DNA of 41,340 bases from a bacterium (GTDB taxonomy: Bacteria; UBP14; UBA6098; B30-G16), in contig JAUWMV010000018.1 of the NCBI GenBank assembly GCA_030613005.1, forward strand, positions 1 through 41,340, given 5' to 3'. The translations under genes were made by a program, and so were the position numbers. Shown here piece after piece: positions 18,550 to 26,339 of the stretch (the first letter of the stretch is position 1; each line of letters begins with the position of its first letter). The notes beneath the pieces are model-generated. The model did not search any database and was not told where the DNA came from. It saw only the letters and a list, made by a program, of their open reading frames with translations.

Positions 18550-21500
18550 ATGGTCATGTCATCTTATTTAACAAGAATTTTTGAGAATTCGGTTGAATTT
18601 CAATATTTTCAGAAGGAATTCCAAAAAGATCGAATGGTTAACGTTTCTGGTCTAATCCCTCCACTTTGGGCAGCTCTTGCAGATTTCGTTGCAATATCAA
18701 ATAGTTGTCCAGTCATATTAGTGGTTCCTGAAATTCTTTTTTCTACTGTTTCCTCAGATTGTAAAACAGCATCCAAGGACAGAGCATTGCAGTTTCCACC
18801 TTGGGATGTCTTACCTTATGAACACAAATACCCAGATTCAGAAATGGTTGCCTTTAGAATTTTTACATTGTGGCGATATTTTAATGAAACATCTCCTGTT
18901 GTTATTACAACACCTAAGGCTTTATCGTGTAGAACAATTCCACGGAAAGAACTCAATAATCATATTTCACATATTATTAAAGGAATGAAAATCTCACCTG
19001 AGGAGGTTTGTTATAAACTTTCGACCGCTGGATATCGACGTGAGGAACTGGTAGAGTATTTGGAAAGTTATGCACGGCGAGGTGAAATTGTGGATTTTTT
19101 CTCTCCGGGACATCAAGATCCTGTTAGAATTGGTTTTTTTGGGGATGATGTCGAAGATTTACGTCTTTTCTCAACAAGAGACCAGCGTTCAATATCCAAA
19201 ATAAAGGATGCTTATATTTTACCAGCTGTGGAATGGTTGACAATGGAAAAAGGTTCGCCTGATGAACTTATGGCTAAATTAAGACCCGATGCTAAAAGAT
19301 TGCTAACTAATAGTGAGTTAGAGGAACTTTCTGCAAGAATTGCTCTCGATAGGCATTTTCCGGGCGAGATTTGGTTTGCTCAACTATTCGAGCCATCTCC
19401 GGTAAATCCCTTTGAATTCTTCCAAATTAAAAATCCAATAATAATAGCGGTTGAGCCGGAAAGTCTTGAGGATGAATCACTGAAATTTCAACAAAAGGCG
19501 TTAGAACTATTTGAACGGATTAGCTGGGAAGAGTTTAAACCTCTACCACCACAATATATTTTCGATTTTGATGTAATAGAAAAGATTTCAAATTCTAAAA
19601 TTTTTATTCGAGAAATACCCACATCTCCAACAGATGTAAATTTCAGTGCACAAAGGATTTCTATTAGTTCTGATAAAGTGGAGATATTTCGAACAATGGA
19701 GTCACTCTCTCAAACTGGGGATGTGTTTGTGGCAATAAGTTCACAAAATCAAAAGAATCGAATTGCTAAGAAAATTGGAGGAGCGATCCCTGTTCCGACT
19801 CGGAAAGGGATAATTTCGGAAAGTTTCAAGGTGAAACTGGCTAAGGATGAGATAACCTCGGTAATCTCTGGAGATGAGTTGCTTGGTTTTTCGAGGGCTC
19901 TTTTTGAACCATCGAGGTTTCATCAAGGCAGAATTTTGCTCGCACATTATGGTCTTGAACATGGAGACCTTGTTGTTCATTCCGACTATGGAATTTCACA
20001 GTTTCTGGGTATTGAAACGCTGCAACTGGATAACCGAAATACCGAGTTTCTTTTGCTGATTTTTGCTCAAAGTGAAAAACTATATGTTCCGATGGAGGAT
20101 TTTTTTAAGGTAAGCCCATATATAGGTCCAGAACGACTTGCTAAGCTTTCTAAGCTTGGAGGTAGAAAATGGAGTGTAGTAAAAGCTAAAGCTAAGCAGA
20201 AAGCATTTGAACTTGCAGGTGAATTGACGAGAATTTACGCCTTAAGGGAAGTTAAGAAACGGAAACCTTTTGAACCAGATTTTGAATTGGAAAGCATGCT
20301 CTATGAAAGTTTTCCTTACGATGAAACTCCTGATCAACAGAGAACAATTCAAGAGGTTTTATCCGATATGAATGCAGAAAAACCTATGGATAGGCTTGTA
20401 TGTGGGGATGTGGGATTTGGAAAAACTGAAGTGGCAATTCGAGCAGCATTAAGAGTGGTGGCTTCCGATTATCAAATGGCAGTGCTTGTGCCCACGACGA
20501 TATTAGCTGTTCAGCATTATGAGACCTTTTTAGAGCGACTTAAGGATTTTCCTGTGAGAATCTCTATGTTAAGTCGTTTTACTCGACCTAAGGATGCTAA
20601 AGATATACTTGAAAAAATTTCTAATGGTGAAGTTGATATTGTCATAGGAACACATGCATTGTTGTCTGAACATGTAAAATTCAAAAGTCTTGGGCTTGTT
20701 ATTATCGATGAGGAACAATGGTTTGGTGTAAAGCAGAAGGAAAAGTTGAGATCTCTTAGAGCAGAGGTCGATGTGCTAACATTAACTGCGACACCAATAC
20801 CAAGGACATTGTATTTCTCTATTTCAGGAATTAGGGATATCTCAATAATTCAAACACCACCAATAATGCGAAGGGCGATTTTTACTCAGGTTATTCAGTG
20901 GAAACCGGAATTATTCGCAAAGATAACTTATCAAGAACTTGAACGAGGTGGACAGGTCTTTTTTGTACACAATCGTGTAGAAACAATTGCGGGAATTGCT
21001 GCTATTCTTAAGAAGGAAATGCCAGATGTAAGCATTGCAATAGCTCATGGTCAGATGTCTGAAAGATTACTTGAGCGAACTGTTTTAGACTTTCGAAATG
21101 GCAAATATGACATGCTTCTTTCCACTGTTATAATTGAATCCGGAACTGACATGCCAAGAGTTAATACAATTATTATTAATAGAGCGGATAAACTTGGTTT
21201 ATCTCAATTATATCAGCTTAGGGGAAGAGTTGGTCGTTCGGATGTGCAGGCTTATGCGTATCTAGTTCTTCCACCGTATAGAAACGTGACCGTCAATGCT
21301 CGAAAACGAATTAGAGCACTTCTTGAACATACAGATTTAGGTAGTGGGTATCATCTTGCAATGAAGGACTTAGAGATACGCGGAGCTGGAAATATGCTTG
21401 GAAAAGAGCAGAGTGGGTTTATTGCGGCTGTAGGTCTTGATCTTTATTCTAAGATGCTTGCAGAAGCTGTCGCCGAATTAAAGGGTCGAAAGCCACCTAT

Positions 21501-21939
21501 TTTCGAACCTATACCTTTTAAGATTGATTTTGACGCATATATACCAGCTAAATATATGCCTAATCTTGAACAGAGACTCTGGGCATATCAACGTCTTTTT
21601 ACATCGGATTATGTCGATCGTCTGAATACAATTATGACTGAACTGGTAGATAGATTCGGTCGTTTACCGGAACCAGTTAGGCATCTGGTCAAATTTTTGG
21701 AAATTAGAATCTTAGCAACTTTAGCTGGTTTTGATTCTGTCGTATTTGGAAGGAAATGGGTAACACTTAATTTCAATACACAACATCTTTCTATTGTAAC
21801 ACTCGACAAGAAATTGAAAGGGAATCAATTTCTACCTGAATTAGCTCTTACACCCAAGCCTGCTCTTCGTATTCCAAGATACCCCGACACTGATTCGACA
21901 TTAATAGCTTTAAGAAATGCATTGAGAAAACTAGTATAG
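18550..21939 (+). CDS. mfd: Transcription-repair coupling factor Mfd
   Basis: Mfd is a DNA translocase that removes RNA polymerase stalled at DNA damage and recruits UvrA. About 1130 residues, the usual size. In order: UvrB-like N-terminal region, RNA-polymerase interacting domain (VVHSDYGISQFLGIE near 475), helicase domain with Walker A GDVGFGKTE (about 619-627) and DEEQ (about 720-723), LTATPIPRTL, then QLRGRVGRS and GAGNMLGKEQSG, and the C-terminal UvrA-binding region. The start is uncertain. The frame is open to a TTG at 18508, but the added residues are hydrophobic and unlike Mfd, so I prefer ATG 18550 or 18556; neither has a clear ribosome site. lnt is divergent. Confidence 0.94.
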   Translation: MVMSSYLTRIFENSVEFQYFQKEFQKDRMVNVSGLIPPLWAALADFVAISNSCPVILVVPEILFSTVSSDCKTASKDRALQFPPWDVLPYEHKYPDSEMVAFRIFTLWRYFNETSPVVITTPKALSCRTIPRKELNNHISHIIKGMKISPEEVCYKLSTAGYRREELVEYLESYARRGEIVDFFSPGHQDPVRIGFFGDDVEDLRLFSTRDQRSISKIKDAYILPAVEWLTMEKGSPDELMAKLRPDAKRLLTNSELEELSARIALDRHFPGEIWFAQLFEPSPVNPFEFFQIKNPIIIAVEPESLEDESLKFQQKALELFERISWEEFKPLPPQYIFDFDVIEKISNSKIFIREIPTSPTDVNFSAQRISISSDKVEIFRTMESLSQTGDVFVAISSQNQKNRIAKKIGGAIPVPTRKGIISESFKVKLAKDEITSVISGDELLGFSRALFEPSRFHQGRILLAHYGLEHGDLVVHSDYGISQFLGIETLQLDNRNTEFLLLIFAQSEKLYVPMEDFFKVSPYIGPERLAKLSKLGGRKWSVVKAKAKQKAFELAGELTRIYALREVKKRKPFEPDFELESMLYESFPYDETPDQQRTIQEVLSDMNAEKPMDRLVCGDVGFGKTEVAIRAALRVVASDYQMAVLVPTTILAVQHYETFLERLKDFPVRISMLSRFTRPKDAKDILEKISNGEVDIVIGTHALLSEHVKFKSLGLVIIDEEQWFGVKQKEKLRSLRAEVDVLTLTATPIPRTLYFSISGIRDISIIQTPPIMRRAIFTQVIQWKPELFAKITYQELERGGQVFFVHNRVETIAGIAAILKKEMPDVSIAIAHGQMSERLLERTVLDFRNGKYDMLLSTVIIESGTDMPRVNTIIINRADKLGLSQLYQLRGRVGRSDVQAYAYLVLPPYRNVTVNARKRIRALLEHTDLGSGYHLAMKDLEIRGAGNMLGKEQSGFIAAVGLDLYSKMLAEAVAELKGRKPPIFEPIPFKIDFDAYIPAKYMPNLEQRLWAYQRLFTSDYVDRLNTIMTELVDRFGRLPEPVRHLVKFLEIRILATLAGFDSVVFGRKWVTLNFNTQHLSIVTLDKKLKGNQFLPELALTPKPALRIPRYPDTDSTLIALRNALRKLV

Positions 21940-22038
21940 TGTAATGTTGTCAATTTGAAAGTTTAATAATGCAATTTCCTTTAGATATTAAATCTCATTA
22001 TATCTCAAAATATGATTGGAAAAAATGTTTTTTATATA

Positions 22039-22062
22039 TTTTAATCTTCTAAGATATTAAAA
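22039..22062 (+). terminator. AT-rich inverted repeat after mfd
   Basis: TTTTAAT at 22039-22045 pairs with ATTAAAA at 22056-22062, and CTT/AAG extends the stem across a two-base bulge. It lies in the 188-bp gap between mfd and the Roadblock gene. It is AT-only and not followed by a T run, so it is a weak candidate. Confidence 0.22.
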
Positions 22063-22127
22063 AAACTTATTTAGTCATTTGAAAATTATATAACACAAAG
22101 ATTTTCTATCGTTGTAAAGGAGGAGCT

Positions 22128-22487
22128 ATGGCGGATGTAAAGGAAATTATTGAAAAGTTATCAAAAGAAAGTGGAGTTAAAGCAGTAATTATTGTCAGTA
22201 ATGAGGGTTTTGCAATTTCTGTTGCTTCTGAGGATACTAAGATCGATGCTGATGCTATCGCAGCCGTTGTAATGATGGGTGAAAAAGCGTTGAAATCTAT
22301 TGGCGAAGAATTAAGCCTTAACGATTTGAAAATGGCTTCATATGAATATGAGAAAGGCACAATTTTAGTTCGGAGAATTAATCCCGATGCAATGTTGGTA
22401 GTGTTGACTGAGCCTAAGGCACCAATAGGTTCTTTACGATTTTTGACAAAGAGAAGAATTAAAGACCTAGCAAAATTATTACAGTAA
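22128..22487 (+). CDS. Roadblock/LC7 domain protein (MglB-like)
   Basis: The 119-residue protein is one Roadblock/LC7 domain: an N-terminal helix (VKEIIEKLSKESGVKAVIIV), a beta-hairpin with NEGFAIS, a central helix containing IAAVVMMGEKAL, and C-terminal strands (GTILVRRINPDAMLVVL). Such proteins dimerise and in bacteria often act as GTPase-activating partners of MglA-type small GTPases in polarity or motility. No MglA-like GTPase is in the window, so the partner is unknown. An excellent ribosome site (AAAGGAGGAG) lies before the ATG. It heads a plus-strand gene series after mfd. Confidence 0.85.
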   Translation: MADVKEIIEKLSKESGVKAVIIVSNEGFAISVASEDTKIDADAIAAVVMMGEKALKSIGEELSLNDLKMASYEYEKGTILVRRINPDAMLVVLTEPKAPIGSLRFLTKRRIKDLAKLLQ

Positions 22488-22557
22488 ATACTTTTCTCAT
22501 GTTCTAATAACCGATTCTTTGAATATGGGGAACCGGCTTTTACTAAGGTTATAAAAG

Positions 22558-23436
22558 ATGATGGATGGATTATTAATAAAAGAAGATATTGAATTATTAA
22601 AGAACTGCCAAATTTGCCCTCGCAAATGTGGTATAAACCGTTTTGAATCTTTAGGCTTTTGTGGTGCTGATTCATTTATAGATGTTTCCAGCATTAATTT
22701 GCATTATGGTGAGGAACCCCCAATATCCGGAAGAAGTGGTTCCGGGACGATTTTTCTCACTCATTGTAATATGAAATGCGTTTATTGCCAAAATTACCCA
22801 ATTAGTCAATTGGGGGTGGGTAAGAGAGTCATGATAAGTGAGATAATCAAGACGATGCTCGATCTTCAAAAACGTGGTGCAAACAATATAAATTTTGTAA
22901 CTCCAAGTCATTACATTGTTAATATTAGAAGAGCAATTTTGTCAGCAAAAGAACGTGGTCTAAGAATACCAGTAGTTTACAATACAAGTGGTTATGATTC
23001 GATTGAAGGTCTGAAGCTAATACAAGGAATAGTTGACATATATATGCCAGATTTGAGGTACTTTGATTCCGAATATGCTAGGAAATTTTCTATGGCTTGG
23101 GATTATCCTGAAGTTGCAAGAAGAGCTGTTAAATTTATGCATCTGGATGGTGGGGATCTTATTATGAACGAGAAAGGTATAGCAATAAAGGGTTTGTTAA
23201 TAAGGTTATTAGTTCTTCCTGAAAATATTTCTGGTACAGAGAAAACTTTAAGATGGATTGCTCAAAATTTAGGAACCAATACTTATCTGAGCATTATGAG
23301 TCAGTATTTTCCAGCTCATAATTATAGGAATTTCCCTCCCTTGGATAGAAGAATTACAAAAAAGGAATATCAAAGCGTTCTCGATGTGGTTGATGAGCTT
23401 GGGTTCTCAAGAGGTTATATTCAACCGATGATATAA
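22558..23436 (+). CDS. PflX-like radical SAM protein
   Basis: The 292-residue protein carries the radical-SAM motif CxxxCxxC at Cys70, Cys74 and Cys77 (HCNMKCVYCQN), which binds a 4Fe-4S cluster and cleaves S-adenosylmethionine. Four more cysteines come first (17, 20, 24 and 35, in CQICPRKCGINR and GFCG), a feature of the uncharacterised PflX group (COG1313) related to pyruvate formate-lyase activases. The substrate is not known for this group. No glycyl-radical enzyme gene is in the window, so a true activase role is not supported. Two adjacent ATG codons could both serve as start. It follows the Roadblock gene by 70 bases. Confidence 0.85.
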   Translation: MMDGLLIKEDIELLKNCQICPRKCGINRFESLGFCGADSFIDVSSINLHYGEEPPISGRSGSGTIFLTHCNMKCVYCQNYPISQLGVGKRVMISEIIKTMLDLQKRGANNINFVTPSHYIVNIRRAILSAKERGLRIPVVYNTSGYDSIEGLKLIQGIVDIYMPDLRYFDSEYARKFSMAWDYPEVARRAVKFMHLDGGDLIMNEKGIAIKGLLIRLLVLPENISGTEKTLRWIAQNLGTNTYLSIMSQYFPAHNYRNFPPLDRRITKKEYQSVLDVVDELGFSRGYIQPMI

Positions 23437-23492
23437 AAAAATATAAAGTATTCTGCTCTTGCCTTTTTGCTTATTGAAAATACTTTTAAATT

Positions 23493-24113
23493 ATGGATAT
23501 CAAGGGAGTTAAATACATAATAGTTTTCATTTTGTTTTCAATCCTTGGATTTTTATTCGGGAGTATATTTGGATGGATTGTTGCTGTATTATCATTACTT
23601 GTGGTATTATGGATTGTTTTCTTTTTAAGAGATCCAGATCGGACAATACCCACGGATGATGATGTTGTTGTTTCACCTGCAGATGGGAAAATTATCTATG
23701 TTAGTGAAAATTCTGAAGGTAATACTGAAATCGCAATTTTCATGAGCCCTTTCGATGTTCATATTAACCGAATTCCGATATCAGGAGAGGTTCTATCAAT
23801 AAAGCATATACCCGGAAAATTTCATAAAGCCTATACTTCTGAAGCACATTTCGAGAATGAACGAGTCGAGATTCTTTTGAAGACTGGTTTCGGAAAGATT
23901 CTTATCAAGCAAATAGCAGGTGCCATTGCACCAAGGATTGTATGTAGAGCTCGCGAAGGTGAAATCTTTAAAACAGGTCAGAGATTTGGTTTAATAAAAC
24001 TCGGTTCTAGAGTTGAACTTCTGTTTTACAATCATATAGACATTATTGTTAAATCTGGTGATAGAGTTAGGGCTGGTGAAAGCATTTTAGGCAGATTTAC
24101 TAAAGAGAATTAA
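23493..24113 (+). CDS. psd: Phosphatidylserine decarboxylase proenzyme
   Basis: Psd converts phosphatidylserine to phosphatidylethanolamine at the inner membrane. The 206-residue length matches the short PSD-A type. Two hydrophobic segments (about 5-47) are followed by FFLRDPDRTIP, VSPADGKI and SPFDVHINRIP. The self-cleavage site is Gly171-Ser172 in KLGSRVE; cleavage yields a small alpha chain (172-206) with a pyruvoyl group. No ribosome site is evident. pssA, the enzyme for the preceding step, follows 72 bases downstream, so both steps of phosphatidylethanolamine synthesis are encoded together. Confidence 0.95.
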   Translation: MDIKGVKYIIVFILFSILGFLFGSIFGWIVAVLSLLVVLWIVFFLRDPDRTIPTDDDVVVSPADGKIIYVSENSEGNTEIAIFMSPFDVHINRIPISGEVLSIKHIPGKFHKAYTSEAHFENERVEILLKTGFGKILIKQIAGAIAPRIVCRAREGEIFKTGQRFGLIKLGSRVELLFYNHIDIIVKSGDRVRAGESILGRFTKEN

Positions 24114-24185
24114 AGAAAGCTCTTAATACTAATTAATTATATTAATTGCAAATATCATCTTAGATTTATAGAAGAAAAAAAGATT

Positions 24186-24971
24186 ATGAATAAAACTAAC
24201 GATCAACTTAGGGCGAAAATTAACTCTTCTCACAAAGACTATCATAAATTTGCACCTTTTGTGCCGGGTATTTTTACTTTCGGTAATATGCTTGCAGGAT
24301 TTGCATCGCTGGTAAATAGTTCTCAAGGGAAATATTTAGATGCTGCGTTTTTAATTGTTATAGGCGCACTTTTTGATTTTTTGGATGGAAGAATTGCACG
24401 CTTTATGAAATCTGCATCTCATATAGGTATTCAATTAGATAGCCTCGCTGATTTTTTGACATTCGGTATAGCTCCAGGTTTCTTGTTGTTTTCCATTGGC
24501 GCCTATGGTTTTGGCGATTGGAATTTTTTAGTTCCAATATTATATATCATTGCTGGGGCTTTCAGATTAGCTAGATATAACATTTTGGCAAGAGAAGGTA
24601 ATATTACAGAATTTAGAGGGCTTCCAATTCCAATGGCGGGAGTTTTAATTGCAGCATTCTTTTTATTTTCTTTCGAAGTTTGGGGAGAAATACGGTACCA
24701 GAAATACTATCCTGCATTTTTGGCTCTTTTGGTGTGGTTGATGATTTCTAATGTAAAGTATATTAGAGAAATTATTTTTCTTCCAAAAAAGGTTTGGCTA
24801 AATGTTTTTATATTAGCACTTCCAATTATAGCTATACTGTATAAGCCAAAATTGTTTATTTTTCCATTTGTTGCGTTGTATATTTTGCATGGTGTTATCA
24901 GAGAACTCTATTGGCAGGTTGTAAATCCGATAAGGAGGAGGAATGAATTTCATAGCGACAATTGCGATTAA
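24186..24971 (+). CDS. pssA: CDP-diacylglycerol-serine O-phosphatidyltransferase
   Basis: PssA makes phosphatidylserine from CDP-diacylglycerol and serine in the inner membrane. The 261-residue protein has about seven to eight membrane segments. The CDP-alcohol phosphatidyltransferase motif is complete: Asp64, Asp67-Gly68, Ala71-Arg72, Gly81, Asp85 and Asp89. The neighbour psd uses its product. The last 29 bases overlap purS in another frame, and the purS ribosome site lies inside pssA, so translation of the two is probably coupled. Confidence 0.95.
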   Translation: MNKTNDQLRAKINSSHKDYHKFAPFVPGIFTFGNMLAGFASLVNSSQGKYLDAAFLIVIGALFDFLDGRIARFMKSASHIGIQLDSLADFLTFGIAPGFLLFSIGAYGFGDWNFLVPILYIIAGAFRLARYNILAREGNITEFRGLPIPMAGVLIAAFFLFSFEVWGEIRYQKYYPAFLALLVWLMISNVKYIREIIFLPKKVWLNVFILALPIIAILYKPKLFIFPFVALYILHGVIRELYWQVVNPIRRRNEFHSDNCD

Positions 24972-25215
24972 TAGAAAGAATGGTGTTGCTGACCCGGAGG
25001 GAAATACTATTCTTGAAGCGTTAAAGAGATTGTCATATAGTAATGTAAAATTTGTTAAAGCGGCAAAGCTTTTTAAAGTTGGTATCGAGGGTGATGAAGA
25101 AAATTCGGTGAGGAAAACCTTAGAGGAAATTTCCCAAAGAATTCTTTCAAACCCAATTATTGAGAATTTTGAAATTATTAGTATCGTTACGATTCAATCG
25201 GCAGGTAAAAAATGA
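24943..25215 (+). CDS. purS: Phosphoribosylformylglycinamidine synthase subunit PurS
   Basis: PurS is the small structural subunit that joins PurQ to PurL in the fourth step of purine synthesis. The 90-residue length is normal; the family features [17 protein letters not shown] near the N-terminus and [11 protein letters not shown] in the middle are visible. The ATG follows AAGGAGGAGG closely, within the end of pssA. The stop overlaps the purQ start (ATGA). purL is not next to it. Confidence 0.9.
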   Translation: MNFIATIAINRKNGVADPEGNTILEALKRLSYSNVKFVKAAKLFKVGIEGDEENSVRKTLEEISQRILSNPIIENFEIISIVTIQSAGKK

Positions 25216-25910
25216 AAGCTGGAGTAATTGTATTTCCAGGATCGAATTGTGATAAAGATACTTATCGGGTGCTTTCGAATGTTATCGGTGCGGAAACAAG
25301 GTATTTGTGGCATCAAGACACACAAATTGATGATTTAGATTTGGTCGTTCTTCCTGGAGGATTTAGTTATGGGGATTATCTTCGCACCGGAGCAATTGCC
25401 AGATTTTCTCCTATTATGTCCTCCGTGAAAAAATTTGCTGCTAATGGTGGTATTGTTTTAGGTATATGTAACGGTTTTCAGATGCTTTTGGAAGCTAGAA
25501 TACTTCCCGGAGTTATGATACCAAATCGGTCTCTCAGGTTTATATGCATGCAAGTTTACGCTTCTGTTCAAAGGAATGATACATGTTTTACATCTCTTTC
25601 AAATGTCGGAGATGTTTTGGAAATACCAATTGCCCATTTTGAGGGAAATTTCTTTGCTCCAAATGATATTCTTAAAGATATTGAAGATAACAGACAGGTG
25701 GTTTTAAGATATAGTGATGCTCAAGGGAATGTTTCCGATGAATCTAATCCAAACGGTAGTATAAATAATATCGCAGGGCTAGTAAATAAAGCAGGGAATG
25801 TTCTTGGAATGATGCCTCATCCGGAAAGAAGTTCAGAGAAAATTCTTGGTTCGGAATATGGCAGAATTATTTTCGAATCGATTTTACACAGTATTTTGAA
25901 TTCTGAATAA
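25212..25910 (+). CDS. purQ: Phosphoribosylformylglycinamidine synthase subunit PurQ
   Basis: PurQ is the glutaminase subunit that delivers ammonia to PurL for conversion of FGAR to FGAM. The 232-residue class I glutamine amidotransferase has its nucleophile Cys86 in LGICNGFQ and the His203/Glu205 pair in [10 protein letters not shown], with [10 protein letters not shown] at the N-terminus and [17 protein letters not shown]. The start overlaps purS by four bases. The next gene begins two bases after the stop. Confidence 0.95.
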   Translation: MKAGVIVFPGSNCDKDTYRVLSNVIGAETRYLWHQDTQIDDLDLVVLPGGFSYGDYLRTGAIARFSPIMSSVKKFAANGGIVLGICNGFQMLLEARILPGVMIPNRSLRFICMQVYASVQRNDTCFTSLSNVGDVLEIPIAHFEGNFFAPNDILKDIEDNRQVVLRYSDAQGNVSDESNPNGSINNIAGLVNKAGNVLGMMPHPERSSEKILGSEYGRIIFESILHSILNSE

Positions 25911-25912
25911 AT

Positions 25913-26179
25913 ATGAATAAAAAAAAGAAATTTTGGACGTTCGTTATTGCTCTTGTTATAGGTCTTATGGTAGGTCAATTAATTACAGCGTTAATTAAAA
26001 TTGCTCTTCCTACAGGTGTAGTTCGAGATTTCCTAACCTATACAATTTCCTTCGGTCTTAATCCAATTACGATTGACCTTGCAGCAGTGAAATTTACAGT
26101 TGGCTTAATGTTTTCAATGAGCATTATTGGGTTTTTATTCATTGTTGCGATGGTTTATTACTTCAAATGGTGGATTTGA
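25913..26179 (+). CDS. DUF4321-like small membrane protein
   Basis: The 88-residue protein has two membrane segments (about 9-28 and 58-84). The pattern of a GLMVGQLI stretch, PTGVVRDFLTYTISFGLNP, then IDLAAVKFTVGLMFSMSIIG and a C-terminal YYFKWWI matches what I know of the DUF4321 family, found in many anaerobes and FCB bacteria, with no known function. It begins two bases after the purQ stop without a ribosome site of its own, so it is probably translated by coupling and belongs to the same transcript. Confidence 0.7.
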   Translation: MNKKKKFWTFVIALVIGLMVGQLITALIKIALPTGVVRDFLTYTISFGLNPITIDLAAVKFTVGLMFSMSIIGFLFIVAMVYYFKWWI

Positions 26180-26187
26180 AAAATTTA

Positions 26188-26207
26188 TTAAAAAAAATAT
26201 TTTTTTA
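26188..26207 (+). terminator. AT-only palindrome ending in T run
   Basis: An A-run and a T-run (AAAAAAA-TA-TTTTTTT type) form a self-complementary stretch right after the last gene of the plus-strand series. It could end transcription or mark an A/T-tract; the stem has no G-C pair, so confidence is low. Confidence 0.3.
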
Positions 26208-26217
26208 AAACTTTCCC

Positions 26218-26245
26218 TTGACTAATTCCAACTACTCTTTATAAT
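26218..26245 (+). promoter_or_regulatory. Strong sigma-70-like promoter of the 2064-residue cargo gene
   Basis: TTGACT (26218-26223) and a perfect TATAAT (26240-26245) are separated by 16 bases. Transcription would start near 26252 and leave an untranslated leader of about 88 bases before the ATG at 26340, which is preceded by a strong AGGAGG site. This is the best promoter match I found in the window. Confidence 0.6.
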
Positions 26246-26339
26246 ACCATAAACATAGGACAAACTATTTGGATTATTATTTAGGTAATATATGTAATTA
26301 ATTATAATTAAGTAGGTTACAAACATTAGGAGGTAGACC

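Noticed and set aside
22106-22675. 189-codon minus-strand frame opposite the Roadblock and radical SAM genes
   Set aside because: It overlaps two well-supported genes with good ribosome sites and has no family features.
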